In this document: piece by piece, positions 8,735-17,173 of the stretch
Layout: each line of letters starts with the position of its first letter
Numbering within the stretch: position 1 is the first letter of the stretch
Assembly (NCBI RefSeq): GCF_964033635.1
Contig: NZ_OZ035533.1
Location: 248,001 to 312,000, forward strand
Length of the DNA: 64,000 bases
Origin: Chitinophaga sp. MM2321
GTDB lineage: Bacteria > Bacteroidota > Bacteroidia > Chitinophagales > Chitinophagaceae
Reading direction: 5' to 3'
The notes under the pieces: generated by a model
Databases searched by the model: none
What the model saw: the letters and a program-made list of their open reading frames with translations, nothing else
Told to the model about the DNA's origin: nothing
Translations under genes and position numbers: made by a program

Positions 8735-8940
8735 AAGAAGGGACGGCCACCCATGTAGCAAAAGAGGTATTGAGCTACCGGGAAGCTCTGTATGATGGTT
8801 TTGAGAAAATGCGGGCGCAAAAAATTTTATTGCTCACTAACCTGATGGTTGAAATTGTTCAGATCGTCAAACAAAATAAGTCCGGTATTAGAAGCACACC
8901 GGGAACAGCATTGAAAAGTGCCATTTATGGTGTCTTTAAA
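8735..8940 (+). pseudogene. Fic-protein fragment (N-terminal region only)
   Basis: This stretch encodes EEGTATHVAKEVLSYREALY, then LLLTNLMVEIVQIVKQN and SGIRSTPGTALKS. That is the segment just upstream of the catalytic core of Fic (AMP-transferase) proteins, including the flap-like N-x-GIR-x-PGT stretch. The start of the gene and the whole HPFxDGNGR catalytic part are missing. The open frame around it (8656-9075) continues into A-tract repeats that do not look like protein. It is a truncated remnant lying just before a full-length Fic gene of a different subtype. Confidence 0.6.
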
Positions 8941-9108
8941 TGGAAAAAATATGCGTTTTTCTCTAAACTCCCCTTTATAATAGAAAAAAATCGGCAAAAG
9001 GATCTTCTTTTTTCTTTATGTTGGAAAAAAATCGCCGATATATCCATTTTATTGGAAAAAAATCGCTTATTTTGAGAATAATTGCGATTATAATGGAAAA
9101 TAATATGC
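8941..9108 (+). repeat. Five phased copies of a TGGAAAAAAATCGC-like motif
   Basis: Related 15-mers start at 8941, 8981, 9022, 9053 and 9094. The best copies are TGGAAAAAAATCGCC (9022) and TGGAAAAAAATCGCT (9053); the others differ at 1-4 positions. Spacings are 40, 41, 31 and 41 bases, all close to whole helical turns, so the A-tracts lie on one face of the DNA. This would produce bent DNA or a row of same-face binding sites. The copies lie directly upstream of, and into, the start of the Fic gene, whose N terminus looks like a DNA-binding domain. An autoregulatory operator is a natural guess. Confidence 0.55.
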
Positions 9109-10619
9109 CTTTGCGCTTGCAGGAGATTATTTATGGTTCTTCTGATGATAAAATAAACAAGCAAATAAACCGGTGGGAAAGAGACGGAAAAATAAAGAAA
9201 ATAGCGCCCAGGATTTATACCGGTAAGTTGGATGTTGCGCCGGAAGTAATCATTCGCCGCAATATCCTTCCTATCCTTGGGCAGAATTATAAAGGTGCGG
9301 TGCTAAGCCATCGCTCCGCATTTGAATTTAAACCGACCAGTTCTGGGAGCCTGTTTCTGACTTATACGTATACAAGAAAAATTGAGCTGCCTGGTATAAC
9401 CCTGCGTATTCAGAAGGGAATGGGACCGGTTGAAGGTGATAACCGGTTTATTGGTGAACTTTTCGTCTCCCAGCAGGCGCGGGCTTTTCTGGAAAACCTA
9501 CAGGTATCCCGAAGGCCTGGTCCGGATTCCAAGACACTGAGCCGGGCAGAGTTGGAAGAAAAGCTGGAAAGCATAATACGCGTTCATGGGGAAGATGCGA
9601 TCAACCAACTCAGGGACAGCGCAAGAGAAATAGCGCCAATGCTCTTAATGACGGAGGAGTTTGAAAAGCTTAATGCTATTATTAGTTCCCTGTTAAGCAC
9701 ACATAGCTCCAAGTCACTTGTTTCAGGTGCTGCTAAGGCCAGGGCGATCGGAGTGCCTTATGACGGACCTAGAGTGGCCTTGTTTGAAGCACTTTTTGCT
9801 GCACTTCAGCAAAAGCAATTTGTAAGGAGGCCGGACCACAATACAAGCAGTCAATCTTTTGCTAATACGGCTTTTTATGAAAGCTATTTTTCCAATTATA
9901 TCGAAGGAACAATCTTTGATATCAGCGAAGCACTTCAGATCATTGAAACACAGACTCCGATTGCTGCCAGGGATGAGGATTCCCATGACATACTCGGGAC
10001 ATTTCAATTGGTATCCAATCGCACGGAAATGGAAATCACGCCGACCTCGGGTGAACATCTACTGGATATTTTACAATACAGACATAAGATATTGCTTTCT
10101 GCAAGACAAAGTAAGAATCCAGGTGTACTTAAGGACAAGGATAACTATGCCGGTAATACGAAATTTGTAGAACATCAGTTGGTAAGAGGAACCCTGCTTA
10201 AAGCCTTCGATTTCTATAAGATATTACCTGTACCATTTTCAAAGGCAATTTTTATGATGTTTATGATCAGTGAAATTCACCCTTTTTTGGACGGTAATGG
10301 TCGATTGGCAAGGGTCATGATGAATGCTGAACTGGTAAAGGCGGGAGAATCGAAAATTATCATTCCAACGGTGTACCGGGAGGACTATATAGGTGCGCTT
10401 CGTAAGTTAACACGGCAAGGTGACCCGGAAATTTATATTCGGATGATGCAACGTGCACATGATTTTAGTGAGAATATCTATGGTGACAGTAGGGAGGAAA
10501 TGCACAACTATTTGGAAAGTTGTAATGCCTTTATAGAAGATACAGAGGGAAAGGTACTTCAGTTTACGCCACGCTATCCGAAGGATGCTGCCGGTAAGCA
10601 AAGCGATGGCGGTCGTTAG
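9093..10619 (+). CDS. Fic-family AMP-transferase with N-terminal DNA-binding (AbiEi-like) domain
   Basis: A 508-residue protein from the ATG at 9093. An in-frame ATG at 9018 would add 25 residues made of the A-tract repeats, so I prefer 9093. Residues 1-170 resemble the winged-helix and following region of AbiEi-type antitoxins (INKQINRWERDGKIKKIAPR, IYTGKL, AVLSHRSAFEF). The C-terminal half is a Fic domain with the complete catalytic motif HPFLDGNGRLAR (His396). The inhibitory helix motif S-x-x-x-E-G is present at Ser267-Glu271, which makes it class II (self-inhibited). Fic enzymes transfer AMP or similar groups to target proteins. The target is unknown. It may be a single-chain toxin with its own repressor (inference). 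Confidence 0.88.
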   Translation: MENNMPLRLQEIIYGSSDDKINKQINRWERDGKIKKIAPRIYTGKLDVAPEVIIRRNILPILGQNYKGAVLSHRSAFEFKPTSSGSLFLTYTYTRKIELPGITLRIQKGMGPVEGDNRFIGELFVSQQARAFLENLQVSRRPGPDSKTLSRAELEEKLESIIRVHGEDAINQLRDSAREIAPMLLMTEEFEKLNAIISSLLSTHSSKSLVSGAAKARAIGVPYDGPRVALFEALFAALQQKQFVRRPDHNTSSQSFANTAFYESYFSNYIEGTIFDISEALQIIETQTPIAARDEDSHDILGTFQLVSNRTEMEITPTSGEHLLDILQYRHKILLSARQSKNPGVLKDKDNYAGNTKFVEHQLVRGTLLKAFDFYKILPVPFSKAIFMMFMISEIHPFLDGNGRLARVMMNAELVKAGESKIIIPTVYREDYIGALRKLTRQGDPEIYIRMMQRAHDFSENIYGDSREEMHNYLESCNAFIEDTEGKVLQFTPRYPKDAAGKQSDGGR

Positions 10620-10904
10620 GTTGGCGCCCAAAATAAGTTAGTCTGCAATTCTGGGATTATCATAACATGAAGAATAAATACCCTAGCCGATCGGCTGGGA
10701 TATTTATTGGGGGAAATGTCAACATTAGCATGTTAACTTTTGTTAAGGTTATGCTTAGAATCTGTCGGCTATTTAAGCGGAATAGTACTGGTAGACATAA
10801 CGTTTTACAGCGCATCAATAAATCATTGTGCCAACAAAAGATGAGATGTAGGTAGGTTATTACGAAGATCGTTTAATAAGCTTTGAGCCCTTTTGTATGC
10901 AAAT
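10620..10904. other. Gap between Fic gene and tRNA-Lys, no gene seen
   Basis: A 62-codon plus-strand frame at 10667-10855 exists but has no recognisable family, no good ribosome binding site and a random-looking composition. I do not call it a gene. This is the junction of the accessory stretch with the tRNA-Lys 3' side. I found no duplicated tRNA end. Confidence 0.4.
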
Positions 10905-10942
10905 AAAAAAGGGTTCCAGCGTAAGTCTGCTGAAACCCTTTA
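10905..10942 (-). terminator. Rho-independent terminator of tRNA-Lys
   Basis: On the minus strand AAGGGTTTCAGC pairs with GCTGGAACCCTT (one G-T wobble) around a short loop, followed by TTTTTTATTT. It begins about 10 nt after the tRNA 3' end. Confidence 0.85.
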
Positions 10943-10950
10943 CTAGCTTG

Positions 10951-11023
<73 letters not shown>

Positions 11024-11175
11024 ATTCATTTGTTAAAAAACGTGAGCGCAAATTTAACGGATCTTCCTGAACATTTATGTACTTTATTTAATTAAATTTG
11101 GTAGAAAGCTGTAAATGTGGATAAATATCCATTATGTTGATAATGTAACCGTTAGCTCATTATAAATTTTTTTTC

Positions 11176-12354
11176 ATGCAAGAAGCGTACATAGTAGCCG
11201 GATACCGCACCGCGGTGGGTAAGTCTAAAAGGGGAGGATTTCGTTTTTACCGGCCTGACGACCTGGCTGTAGATGTGATCACCGCATTGCTCCAGTCTGT
11301 GCCACAGCTCGACCCCAAGCGGGTCGATGACCTGATCGTAGGGAATGCGGTGCCGGAAGCTGAACAGGGATTACAGATAGGCAGAATGATTTCTGTACGC
11401 GCCCTGGGCATCGATGTACCGGGCATGACGGTAAACCGTTACTGCGCATCCGGACTCGAAACGATTGCCATTGCAACCGCCAAAATCCAGACCGGAATGG
11501 CTGATTGTATTATTGCCGGAGGTACCGAGAGTATGAGCCTTGTACCTGTGGCCGGCTGGAAAACAGTACCTAATTACACCGTTGCAAGTGCTACACCTGA
11601 TTATTATATAGGAATGGGACTCACCGCTGAAGCAGTGGCCAATGAATTTAAAGTAAGCCGCCAGGACCAGGATGAGTTCTCTTTTAAATCCCATCAGAAA
11701 GCATTAAACGCTATTAAAAGCGGGTATTTCAAATCGGGAATACTACCGATCAATGTGGAAGAAGTATATGTAGATGAGAAAGGGAAGAAGCAGCAACGCA
11801 CTTTTACAGTAGATACAGATGAAGGTCCGCGTGCAGACACTTCCCTGGAAGCGTTGGCAAAACTGAAGCCGGTATTTGCCGCCGGCGGTTCTGTTACTGC
11901 CGGTAACTCATCACAAACATCTGATGGCGCCGCCTTCGTGATTGTGATGAGCGAAAGGATGGTGAAAGAGCTGGGGCTGAAGCCTATTGGCCGTTTGGTG
12001 GCATGCGTATCTGCCGGTGTGCATCCGCGCATTATGGGAGTAGGCCCTGTTGCTGCCGTGCCGAAGGTATTGCAGCGCGCAGGCAAAACACTCCAGGATA
12101 TTGACCTCGTAGAACTGAATGAAGCCTTTGCTTCACAGTCTATTGCTGTAATCCGCGAGCTGGGTATCAATCCTGATATCGTAAATATCAATGGTGGTGC
12201 TATTGCATTGGGCCATCCGTTGGGATGTACCGGCGCCAAGCTCACCGTGCAATTATTGGGTGATATGAAACGGCTGAAGAAGAAATATGGTATCGTAACA
12301 GCTTGTGTAGGCGGTGGACAAGGGATCGCAGGTATTATTGAGAATATTGAATAG
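11176..12354 (+). CDS. Acetyl-CoA C-acyltransferase (thiolase)
   Basis: A 392-residue thiolase that splits 3-ketoacyl-CoA into acetyl-CoA and a shortened acyl-CoA, the last step of beta-oxidation. The acyl-accepting Cys90 lies in VNRYCASGLET. The catalytic His347 is in GGAIALGHPLGCTGAK, and the second cysteine, Cys377, is in TACVGGGQG. The length is typical. VAGYRTAVGKSKRGGF at the start and the overall form fit the FadA/FadI group more than biosynthetic thiolases. Its likely partner, the hydratase/dehydrogenase at the right edge, lies about 50 kb away rather than adjacent. A strong hairpin follows the stop. Confidence 0.93.
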   Translation: MQEAYIVAGYRTAVGKSKRGGFRFYRPDDLAVDVITALLQSVPQLDPKRVDDLIVGNAVPEAEQGLQIGRMISVRALGIDVPGMTVNRYCASGLETIAIATAKIQTGMADCIIAGGTESMSLVPVAGWKTVPNYTVASATPDYYIGMGLTAEAVANEFKVSRQDQDEFSFKSHQKALNAIKSGYFKSGILPINVEEVYVDEKGKKQQRTFTVDTDEGPRADTSLEALAKLKPVFAAGGSVTAGNSSQTSDGAAFVIVMSERMVKELGLKPIGRLVACVSAGVHPRIMGVGPVAAVPKVLQRAGKTLQDIDLVELNEAFASQSIAVIRELGINPDIVNINGGAIALGHPLGCTGAKLTVQLLGDMKRLKKKYGIVTACVGGGQGIAGIIENIE

Positions 12355-12370
12355 CGATAAGTTATACATT

Positions 12371-12406
12371 GCAAAGGCCGCGGAGGATTACCTTCGCGGC
12401 CTTTGC
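12371..12406. terminator. Terminator between convergent thiolase and LexA-like genes
   Basis: GCAAAGGCCGCG pairs perfectly with CGCGGCCTTTGC around a 12-nt loop. The plus side is followed by ATTTT. It sits between two convergent stop codons and probably serves both genes. Confidence 0.8.
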
Positions 12407-12419
12407 ATTTTACCGGCTG

Positions 12420-13163
12420 CTAAGGAATAGCCAGTTTATTGATCGTGTCGTCATTCTTAATAACAGATACGATCTTAAATACTTTCAGAATTTTGTCGGC
12501 ATGCAGCAACTGGTTGCCCCAATGCATATTGACAGATACCAGCATCAGCAAGCCCGGTTCGGTTGGATGTATGTGTACCTTTTTAATAGTAGCGATATCA
12601 TTTTCCGCCACCACGAGATATACATGGCCGTTTTTGATTTCTTCCCAGGATGATAATGCTTCACAGATCACATATTCACCATCACAGATTTCGGGGTACA
12701 TGCTGTCACCCAATACCTTTACACCAAAAGCACCGTGATTAAAAAAGGGAACCTGTATATGAAAAGAGGGCGTGATATGATTTTCATCCCTGATGAGGGA
12801 AACGATACCTGCAGTTACAGGGATATCATATACCGGGATGTTGCGTACTTCACCTGGTTGCAGGTCTGCAATGTGAATATGATCTAGTTGTAATAGTAAT
12901 GCGTATTGTGCGGGATCAAGCTCATGACGGCCGGTGAGAACAAGCTTCTTTTGTTTCAGTGTTAAATTCAGGTCAACACCAAAGACGGTCCTGTAGTTTT
13001 CAAAAAAGTGGTTGGTAGGGAGTCTTTCTTTTGCCTTGGTACCTTCCTTTATATCATAATTGAGGTAGGTAGTGGGCGCAATGGCTGTCATTCTTGCAAT
13101 GTCCTTCTTTCGTAAGTGTAATTTAGTTCTGATTATTGCCAAGATTTCCGTTATGGAGTCCAT
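12420..13163 (-). CDS. LexA/S24-like repressor with N-terminal helix-turn-helix
   Basis: A 247-residue cytoplasmic regulator. The N terminus (1-60) reads like a helix-turn-helix, although more divergent than standard XRE types. The C-terminal half (about 105-240) is an S24/LexA-type domain with GDSMYPEICDGEYVI holding the nucleophile Ser. The expected Lys lies in ATIKKVH about 40 residues later. S24 repressors usually cut themselves on DNA-damage signals. A likely self-cleavage point is the Ala-Gly in VTAGIV (about 117). The target genes are unknown, and no phage genes are near. It is convergent with the thiolase. Confidence 0.85.
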   Translation of the reverse strand: MDSITEILAIIRTKLHLRKKDIARMTAIAPTTYLNYDIKEGTKAKERLPTNHFFENYRTVFGVDLNLTLKQKKLVLTGRHELDPAQYALLLQLDHIHIADLQPGEVRNIPVYDIPVTAGIVSLIRDENHITPSFHIQVPFFNHGAFGVKVLGDSMYPEICDGEYVICEALSSWEEIKNGHVYLVVAENDIATIKKVHIHPTEPGLLMLVSVNMHWGNQLLHADKILKVFKIVSVIKNDDTINKLAIP

Positions 13164-13349
13164 TTACAAACAAAAGATTATACATAGTCAAATAATAAAT
13201 GTCATAAACGTGACTTGTAGCATCTTTTTTCATTACATTTGTATTGATTAAAGATTTGTCACCCGATAACAAATCTATTAATTTGATCCGGTAATTATCG
13301 TTTTGATGAAAAGATTTTTTTTGCAGAAATGTGAACAGCCATTGGCATG

Positions 13350-13375
13350 AAAAAACCCGGAGCGAAGCCCCGGGG
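13350..13375 (-). terminator. Terminator downstream of a small minus-strand frame
   Basis: On the minus strand CCCGG and CCGGG arms (with additional weak pairs) surround GGCTTCGCT and are followed by TTTTTT. No annotated large gene ends here, so it supports a short minus-strand transcript coming from about 13.5 kb. Confidence 0.6.
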
Positions 13376-13405
13376 AATAGTGTGGAGGAATTGTTCAGGT
13401 AATAG

Positions 13406-13504
13406 CTAATATCTTCTGCAATAAAAATGCAACGAAAATATTTTGCCTAAACGGGCAAATAAACCGAAATCCATTTTCCGTTCTTTGCGGATGGGTAGTT
13501 TCAT
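13406..13504 (-). CDS. Possible small protein (32 residues)
   Basis: An ATG at 13504 opens 32 codons ending at 13406. The product is basic and starts MKLPIRKERKMDFGLFARLG, then KIFSLHFYCRRY. A terminator lies 30 nt downstream on the same strand and a second hairpin lies just upstream, so a compact transcript is likely. No ribosome binding site or family is recognisable. It could also be only a small RNA. Confidence 0.35.
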   Translation of the reverse strand: MKLPIRKERKMDFGLFARLGKIFSLHFYCRRY

Positions 13505-13524
13505 AAATTTGATTTTTGATCAAT

Positions 13525-13566
13525 AAAAGGGGCTGTCAATGCATTCGAAGGCTGGCAGCCTTTTTA
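13525..13566. terminator. Hairpin with T-run, terminator-like on both strands
   Basis: AAAAGGGGCTGTCA pairs with TGGCAGCCTTTTT (one G-T in the core and two at the edge) around a 14-nt loop. The T run on the plus strand is good. The complement also ends in CCCCTTTTATT. No plus-strand gene precedes it, so it may insulate the DUF1800 operon or end a small RNA. Confidence 0.55.
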
Positions 13567-13813
13567 TTAGGTTAATTAATCTTTCAAAGATAGGTTTCCT
13601 TCCGGGTTTAAACAAAAAAATGGCAACGTATATAATTGATGATCAATTAATTATCAATATGATAATTAAACTATCCTTTTGATATTTATATGTTCAAATA
13701 ACCGGATACAACCGGCTGTTTTCTTCCCCATTATAATTTATGCTGTTTGAATTAAACTTTTTATTAATTTGGCACCATAATCGGCCTTCCGCCACACTCA
13801 ACCATATCGCTTT
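13567..13813. other. AT-rich leader region of the DUF1800-DUF1501 operon
   Basis: About 250 bases, very A/T-rich, with several TTAATTA/TAATTAA palindromic stretches. TTAATTTGG at about 13770 resembles a -7 element but lacks one base of the TAnnTTTG spacing. The promoter of the operon should lie here. I cannot place it exactly. Confidence 0.35.
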
Positions 13814-15439
13814 ATGGATCGCAGACAATTCCTAACCTTATCGCCTGCCCGCAATACGCGGACCACTACCGCGTTTGCCCGCACTGCCACAGGCATTGCC
13901 CCATATACAGGCAGCTGGGGAACATTACAGCTGATACATCTCCTGAAACGCACCACCTTCGGTGCCACTCCTGCCAATATCAAAGCTTTCGCCGGCATGG
14001 ATATGCAACAGGTAGTAGATGCATTGCTGACCCTTCAACCAGACCCTGCTCCACCTGTTAATAACTATGGCGTTGATGAAGGCGGTGTAGCGCCCGGCGC
14101 TACATGGGTCAGAGCCAAGATGGGGGATGAAGACCTCGAAAGAAAAAGGATCGGTTCCTATAAAGCCTGGTGGACGGGACAGATGATCAACCAACAGGCA
14201 AGCATACACGAAAAAATGGTGCTCTTCTGGCACAATCATTTCGTGACCGAAACAAGCATGGTCAATGACAGCCGCTTCATCTACCAATATAATCTTACCC
14301 TGCGCAGACTGGCATTGGGCAACTTTAAAGACCTTACCAAAGCTATTACGCTGGATCCCGGCATGCTGGTATATCTCAACGGATACCTCAATTCAAAAGG
14401 CGCCGCCGATGAAAACTATGCACGTGAACTGCATGAGCTTTTTACCGTAGGAAAAGGCCCCGACTCCGCATATACCGAAGATGATGTAAGAGCCACCGCA
14501 CGTGTATTGACAGGATTCAGGGTAGACAGAGATACCATCACCAGTTACTTCAATACTACACAACACGACATTACCAATAAACAGTTCTCCGGTTTTTATT
14601 CCAATAAAGTGATTTCCGGTAAAACGGGTACTGCCGGCGCTTCTGAAATAGATGACCTGCTGAATATTATTTTTGCACAGGCAGAAGTAGCGAAATTTAT
14701 CTGCCGGAAAATATATCGCTTCTTTGTGTATTACGATATAGATCAGGCTACAGAAGATAATGTAATCCTTCCACTGGCAGAGATTTTCCGCAGCAGCGGA
14801 TATGATATTAAAATTACACTCAACGCACTTTTTACCAGCGAACACTTTTTTGATCCGCTGAATATGGCTTGCCTGATTAAAAGTCCCGCCGACTTTTGTA
14901 TTGGTCTTTGCCGCGAGTTTGGTATCACCTTTCCTACAGATTATCCCACGCAATACCAGCAATGGGGCGCGATACACAGCCGCATGGCTTCTATGTTGCA
15001 AAACCTGGGAGATCCGCCACTGGTGGCCGGATGGGAGGCTTACTACCAGGAGCCTGCCTTTCATGAACTGTGGATCAATACTGACACATTACCCAAGCGT
15101 AACCAACTAAGCGACAGCCTGATCAGCGATGGTGGATTCAGCGGGCTACGCATTGACCCCATCGCCTTTGCAGAAAAATTGTCCAATCCAGCTGATCCCG
15201 TGGCACTGGTAAATGATTCGTTGGATATCCTTTATCGTGTAGGCGTTTCCGATACCGTGAAGGAGTTTTTGAAAACCACCATCCTGCTGAGTGGTCAGAA
15301 TACGGATTCCTATTGGACCAACGCCTGGGATGCTTATAAAGCATCTCCCGGAAATGCTGCACTGAAGCAGGAAGTACACAGCCATTTACAATCGCTGTAC
15401 AAATACATTATGGATCTGTCAGAATATCAATTATCCTGA
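13814..15439 (+). CDS. DUF1800 family exported protein
   Basis: A 541-residue protein of the DUF1800 family. It opens with MDRRQFLTLSPARN, a twin-arginine-like start, followed by a weakly hydrophobic stretch. The family core is visible: HLLKRTTFGATPANIKAF, EKMVLFWHNHFVTE, NGYLNSKGAADENYARELHE, LFTVGKG and GYDIKITLNALFTSEHFF. The family has no proven activity. It is nearly always next to a DUF1501 protein, as here (18 nt downstream, same strand), so the two probably act together outside the cytoplasm. Confidence 0.9.
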   Translation: MDRRQFLTLSPARNTRTTTAFARTATGIAPYTGSWGTLQLIHLLKRTTFGATPANIKAFAGMDMQQVVDALLTLQPDPAPPVNNYGVDEGGVAPGATWVRAKMGDEDLERKRIGSYKAWWTGQMINQQASIHEKMVLFWHNHFVTETSMVNDSRFIYQYNLTLRRLALGNFKDLTKAITLDPGMLVYLNGYLNSKGAADENYARELHELFTVGKGPDSAYTEDDVRATARVLTGFRVDRDTITSYFNTTQHDITNKQFSGFYSNKVISGKTGTAGASEIDDLLNIIFAQAEVAKFICRKIYRFFVYYDIDQATEDNVILPLAEIFRSSGYDIKITLNALFTSEHFFDPLNMACLIKSPADFCIGLCREFGITFPTDYPTQYQQWGAIHSRMASMLQNLGDPPLVAGWEAYYQEPAFHELWINTDTLPKRNQLSDSLISDGGFSGLRIDPIAFAEKLSNPADPVALVNDSLDILYRVGVSDTVKEFLKTTILLSGQNTDSYWTNAWDAYKASPGNAALKQEVHSHLQSLYKYIMDLSEYQLS

Positions 15440-15457
15440 TCGCTGAAAAACCTTTCT

Positions 15458-17041
15458 ATGAAAAGAAGAGATTTCCTGAAATATACCGCCCCAGCTGCCA
15501 TTCTGCCAACCATCATTAATGGTTTTTCTATCAAGGCTTTCGGTACCTCGCCTATGCTCGCTGCATTGGGCGGCGCCGCAGCAGATAATGATCACGTGTT
15601 GGTAATGATCCAGCTGACAGGTGGTAACGATGGTCTGAATATGGTGATCCCACTGGATGTATACGGCAAATACCAGGCTGCCCGTACCAATATTGCCATC
15701 GAAGAAGGAAAGGTACTGCGACTGGATAACTACCTCAAATCCGGTATACATCCGGCTATGAAAGGTATTCAGCAATTATACAACGAAGGAAAAGTAAGCA
15801 TTATACAAAGTGTTGGGTATCCATCTCCCAACTTCTCTCACTTCCGTGCTACTGACATATGGCTCACCGGGTCAGACTCCAACGAAGTGCTGACCAGCGG
15901 CTGGGGTGGACGTTACCTGGATGAAGAATATCCCGGACCACAGGATCAGTATCCCAATGCGGAAAATCCTGATCCGCTGGCCATACAGATAGGATCTATC
16001 GTATCGCCGGCATTCCAGGGAAAGGATGCCAGCAGAGGGATGGCGATTACCAGCGCCACCGATTTTTATAACCTGATAGACGGGGTAATAGACCCGGTAC
16101 CCAACACCAAAGCAGGAAAGGAACTGGAATATATCCGGCTGATAGCCAAACAAACCAACAGCTACGAGAAATCCATTAAAGCTGCTGCCGCAAAAGTAAT
16201 GGCGCAGGGTCCTTACCCGGCCAATAATGGCCTCGCGGATCAGCTGAAAATCGTAGCACGCCTCGTGGCCGGCGGATTAAAAACACGGCTCTACATGGTG
16301 AGTACCGGCGGTTTTGATACACATGCCAATCAAACCGATGCCGGCGATACCACGCAGGGCGGGCACGCTAAATTGCTGGGAGGTGTTTCTGATGCCATCA
16401 AAGCCTTCATGGACGACCTCAAAGGGTTGCATGCATCCCGCAGGGTAGTAGGCATGACTTTCTCTGAATTTGGACGCCGTATCAAGTCAAATTACAGTAT
16501 GGGTACCGATCATGGTGCTGCCGCGCCTATGATCGTTTTCGGCGATTATGTGATGCAGGGTGTATTGGGCAACTCGCCTACCTTACCCGATACCACTTCT
16601 GTGATAGATAATATACCCATGCAATACGATTTCCGTTCTGTATATGCCTCCATCCTGGAGCAATGGTTCTGTGTGGATCAGACGGAGCTCAATAAAATAC
16701 TGCAAAAAGATTATCAACGGTTGCCACTCATCAGCGGGGTAGCCTGCGGTGTGATCACCGGCCTGCCGGATCTGAATACAGACGATAAACATCTCATCAC
16801 CAACAGTCCCAATCCTTTCTCTAACGCTACCAGTATTACCTATATTACCGGTAACGGTAACACGATGATACAGATCTTCGATACCACAGGACGCCTGGTA
16901 AGTGTGCCGGTAAATAAAGTGCATACCGCCGGCAGCTACACTTTCACCTTCGATGCGGAATATTTACCCACCGGTATCTATTACGCCCGTTTTCAGAATG
17001 GTGCCGTACAACAGGTAAGACCTATGCTGAAAGTCAAATAA
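15458..17041 (+). CDS. DUF1501 family protein with T9SS type A sorting domain
   Basis: A 527-residue protein. KRRDFLKYTAPAAILP at the start is a Tat-like signal. The DUF1501 domain covers about 35-430, with VMIQLTGGNDGLNMVIP, FSHFRATDIW, STGGFDTHANQ, SEFGRRIKSN and GTDHGAAAPM. The arrangement is sulfatase-like. The last 75 residues (NSPNPFSNATSI to the end, with LPTGIYYARF) form a type IX secretion sorting domain. The protein should therefore pass the outer membrane through the Por system. PorT is encoded at 37 kb. It is the second gene of a pair with the DUF1800 protein. No substrate is known. Confidence 0.93.
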   Translation: MKRRDFLKYTAPAAILPTIINGFSIKAFGTSPMLAALGGAAADNDHVLVMIQLTGGNDGLNMVIPLDVYGKYQAARTNIAIEEGKVLRLDNYLKSGIHPAMKGIQQLYNEGKVSIIQSVGYPSPNFSHFRATDIWLTGSDSNEVLTSGWGGRYLDEEYPGPQDQYPNAENPDPLAIQIGSIVSPAFQGKDASRGMAITSATDFYNLIDGVIDPVPNTKAGKELEYIRLIAKQTNSYEKSIKAAAAKVMAQGPYPANNGLADQLKIVARLVAGGLKTRLYMVSTGGFDTHANQTDAGDTTQGGHAKLLGGVSDAIKAFMDDLKGLHASRRVVGMTFSEFGRRIKSNYSMGTDHGAAAPMIVFGDYVMQGVLGNSPTLPDTTSVIDNIPMQYDFRSVYASILEQWFCVDQTELNKILQKDYQRLPLISGVACGVITGLPDLNTDDKHLITNSPNPFSNATSITYITGNGNTMIQIFDTTGRLVSVPVNKVHTAGSYTFTFDAEYLPTGIYYARFQNGAVQQVRPMLKVK

Positions 17042-17129
17042 AGTGATTTAGTCATTTAACTATTTTGTTATTTAGATATTCAGTTTCAGTAGTATATCTT
17101 TTTCTGGAAACAAAATCTCAAAATATTCA

Positions 17130-17168
17130 TGCAACACTGTTGCAAATAAATAAAGTTTGTTACCTTTG
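17130..17168 (+). promoter_or_regulatory. Fur/Zur-like palindrome overlapping a Bacteroidota promoter
   Basis: A perfect palindrome TGCAACA-C-TGTTGCA lies at 17130-17144. It overlaps the -33 TTG (17140-17142) of a promoter whose -7 box is TACCTTTG at 17161-17168, spacer 18. A repressor bound here would block RNA polymerase. Form and setting (His-rich protein and TonB receptor downstream) suggest a Fur-family metal regulator such as Zur. That identification is inference. Transcription should begin at about 17174. Confidence 0.6.
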
Positions 17169-17173
17169 GGTTC

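Noticed and set aside
8656..9075. A 139-residue open frame between the MFS and Fic genes
   Set aside because: Only residues from about 8735-8940 look like protein (Fic N-terminal piece). The ends read through A-tract repeats. Called a fragment instead.
10667..10855. 62-residue frame after the Fic gene
   Set aside because: No ribosome binding site, no family, random composition.
17134..17148. CACTGTTGCAAATA resembling the end of IS26
   Set aside because: The match is part of a perfect palindrome over a promoter; no transposase or second end is present.
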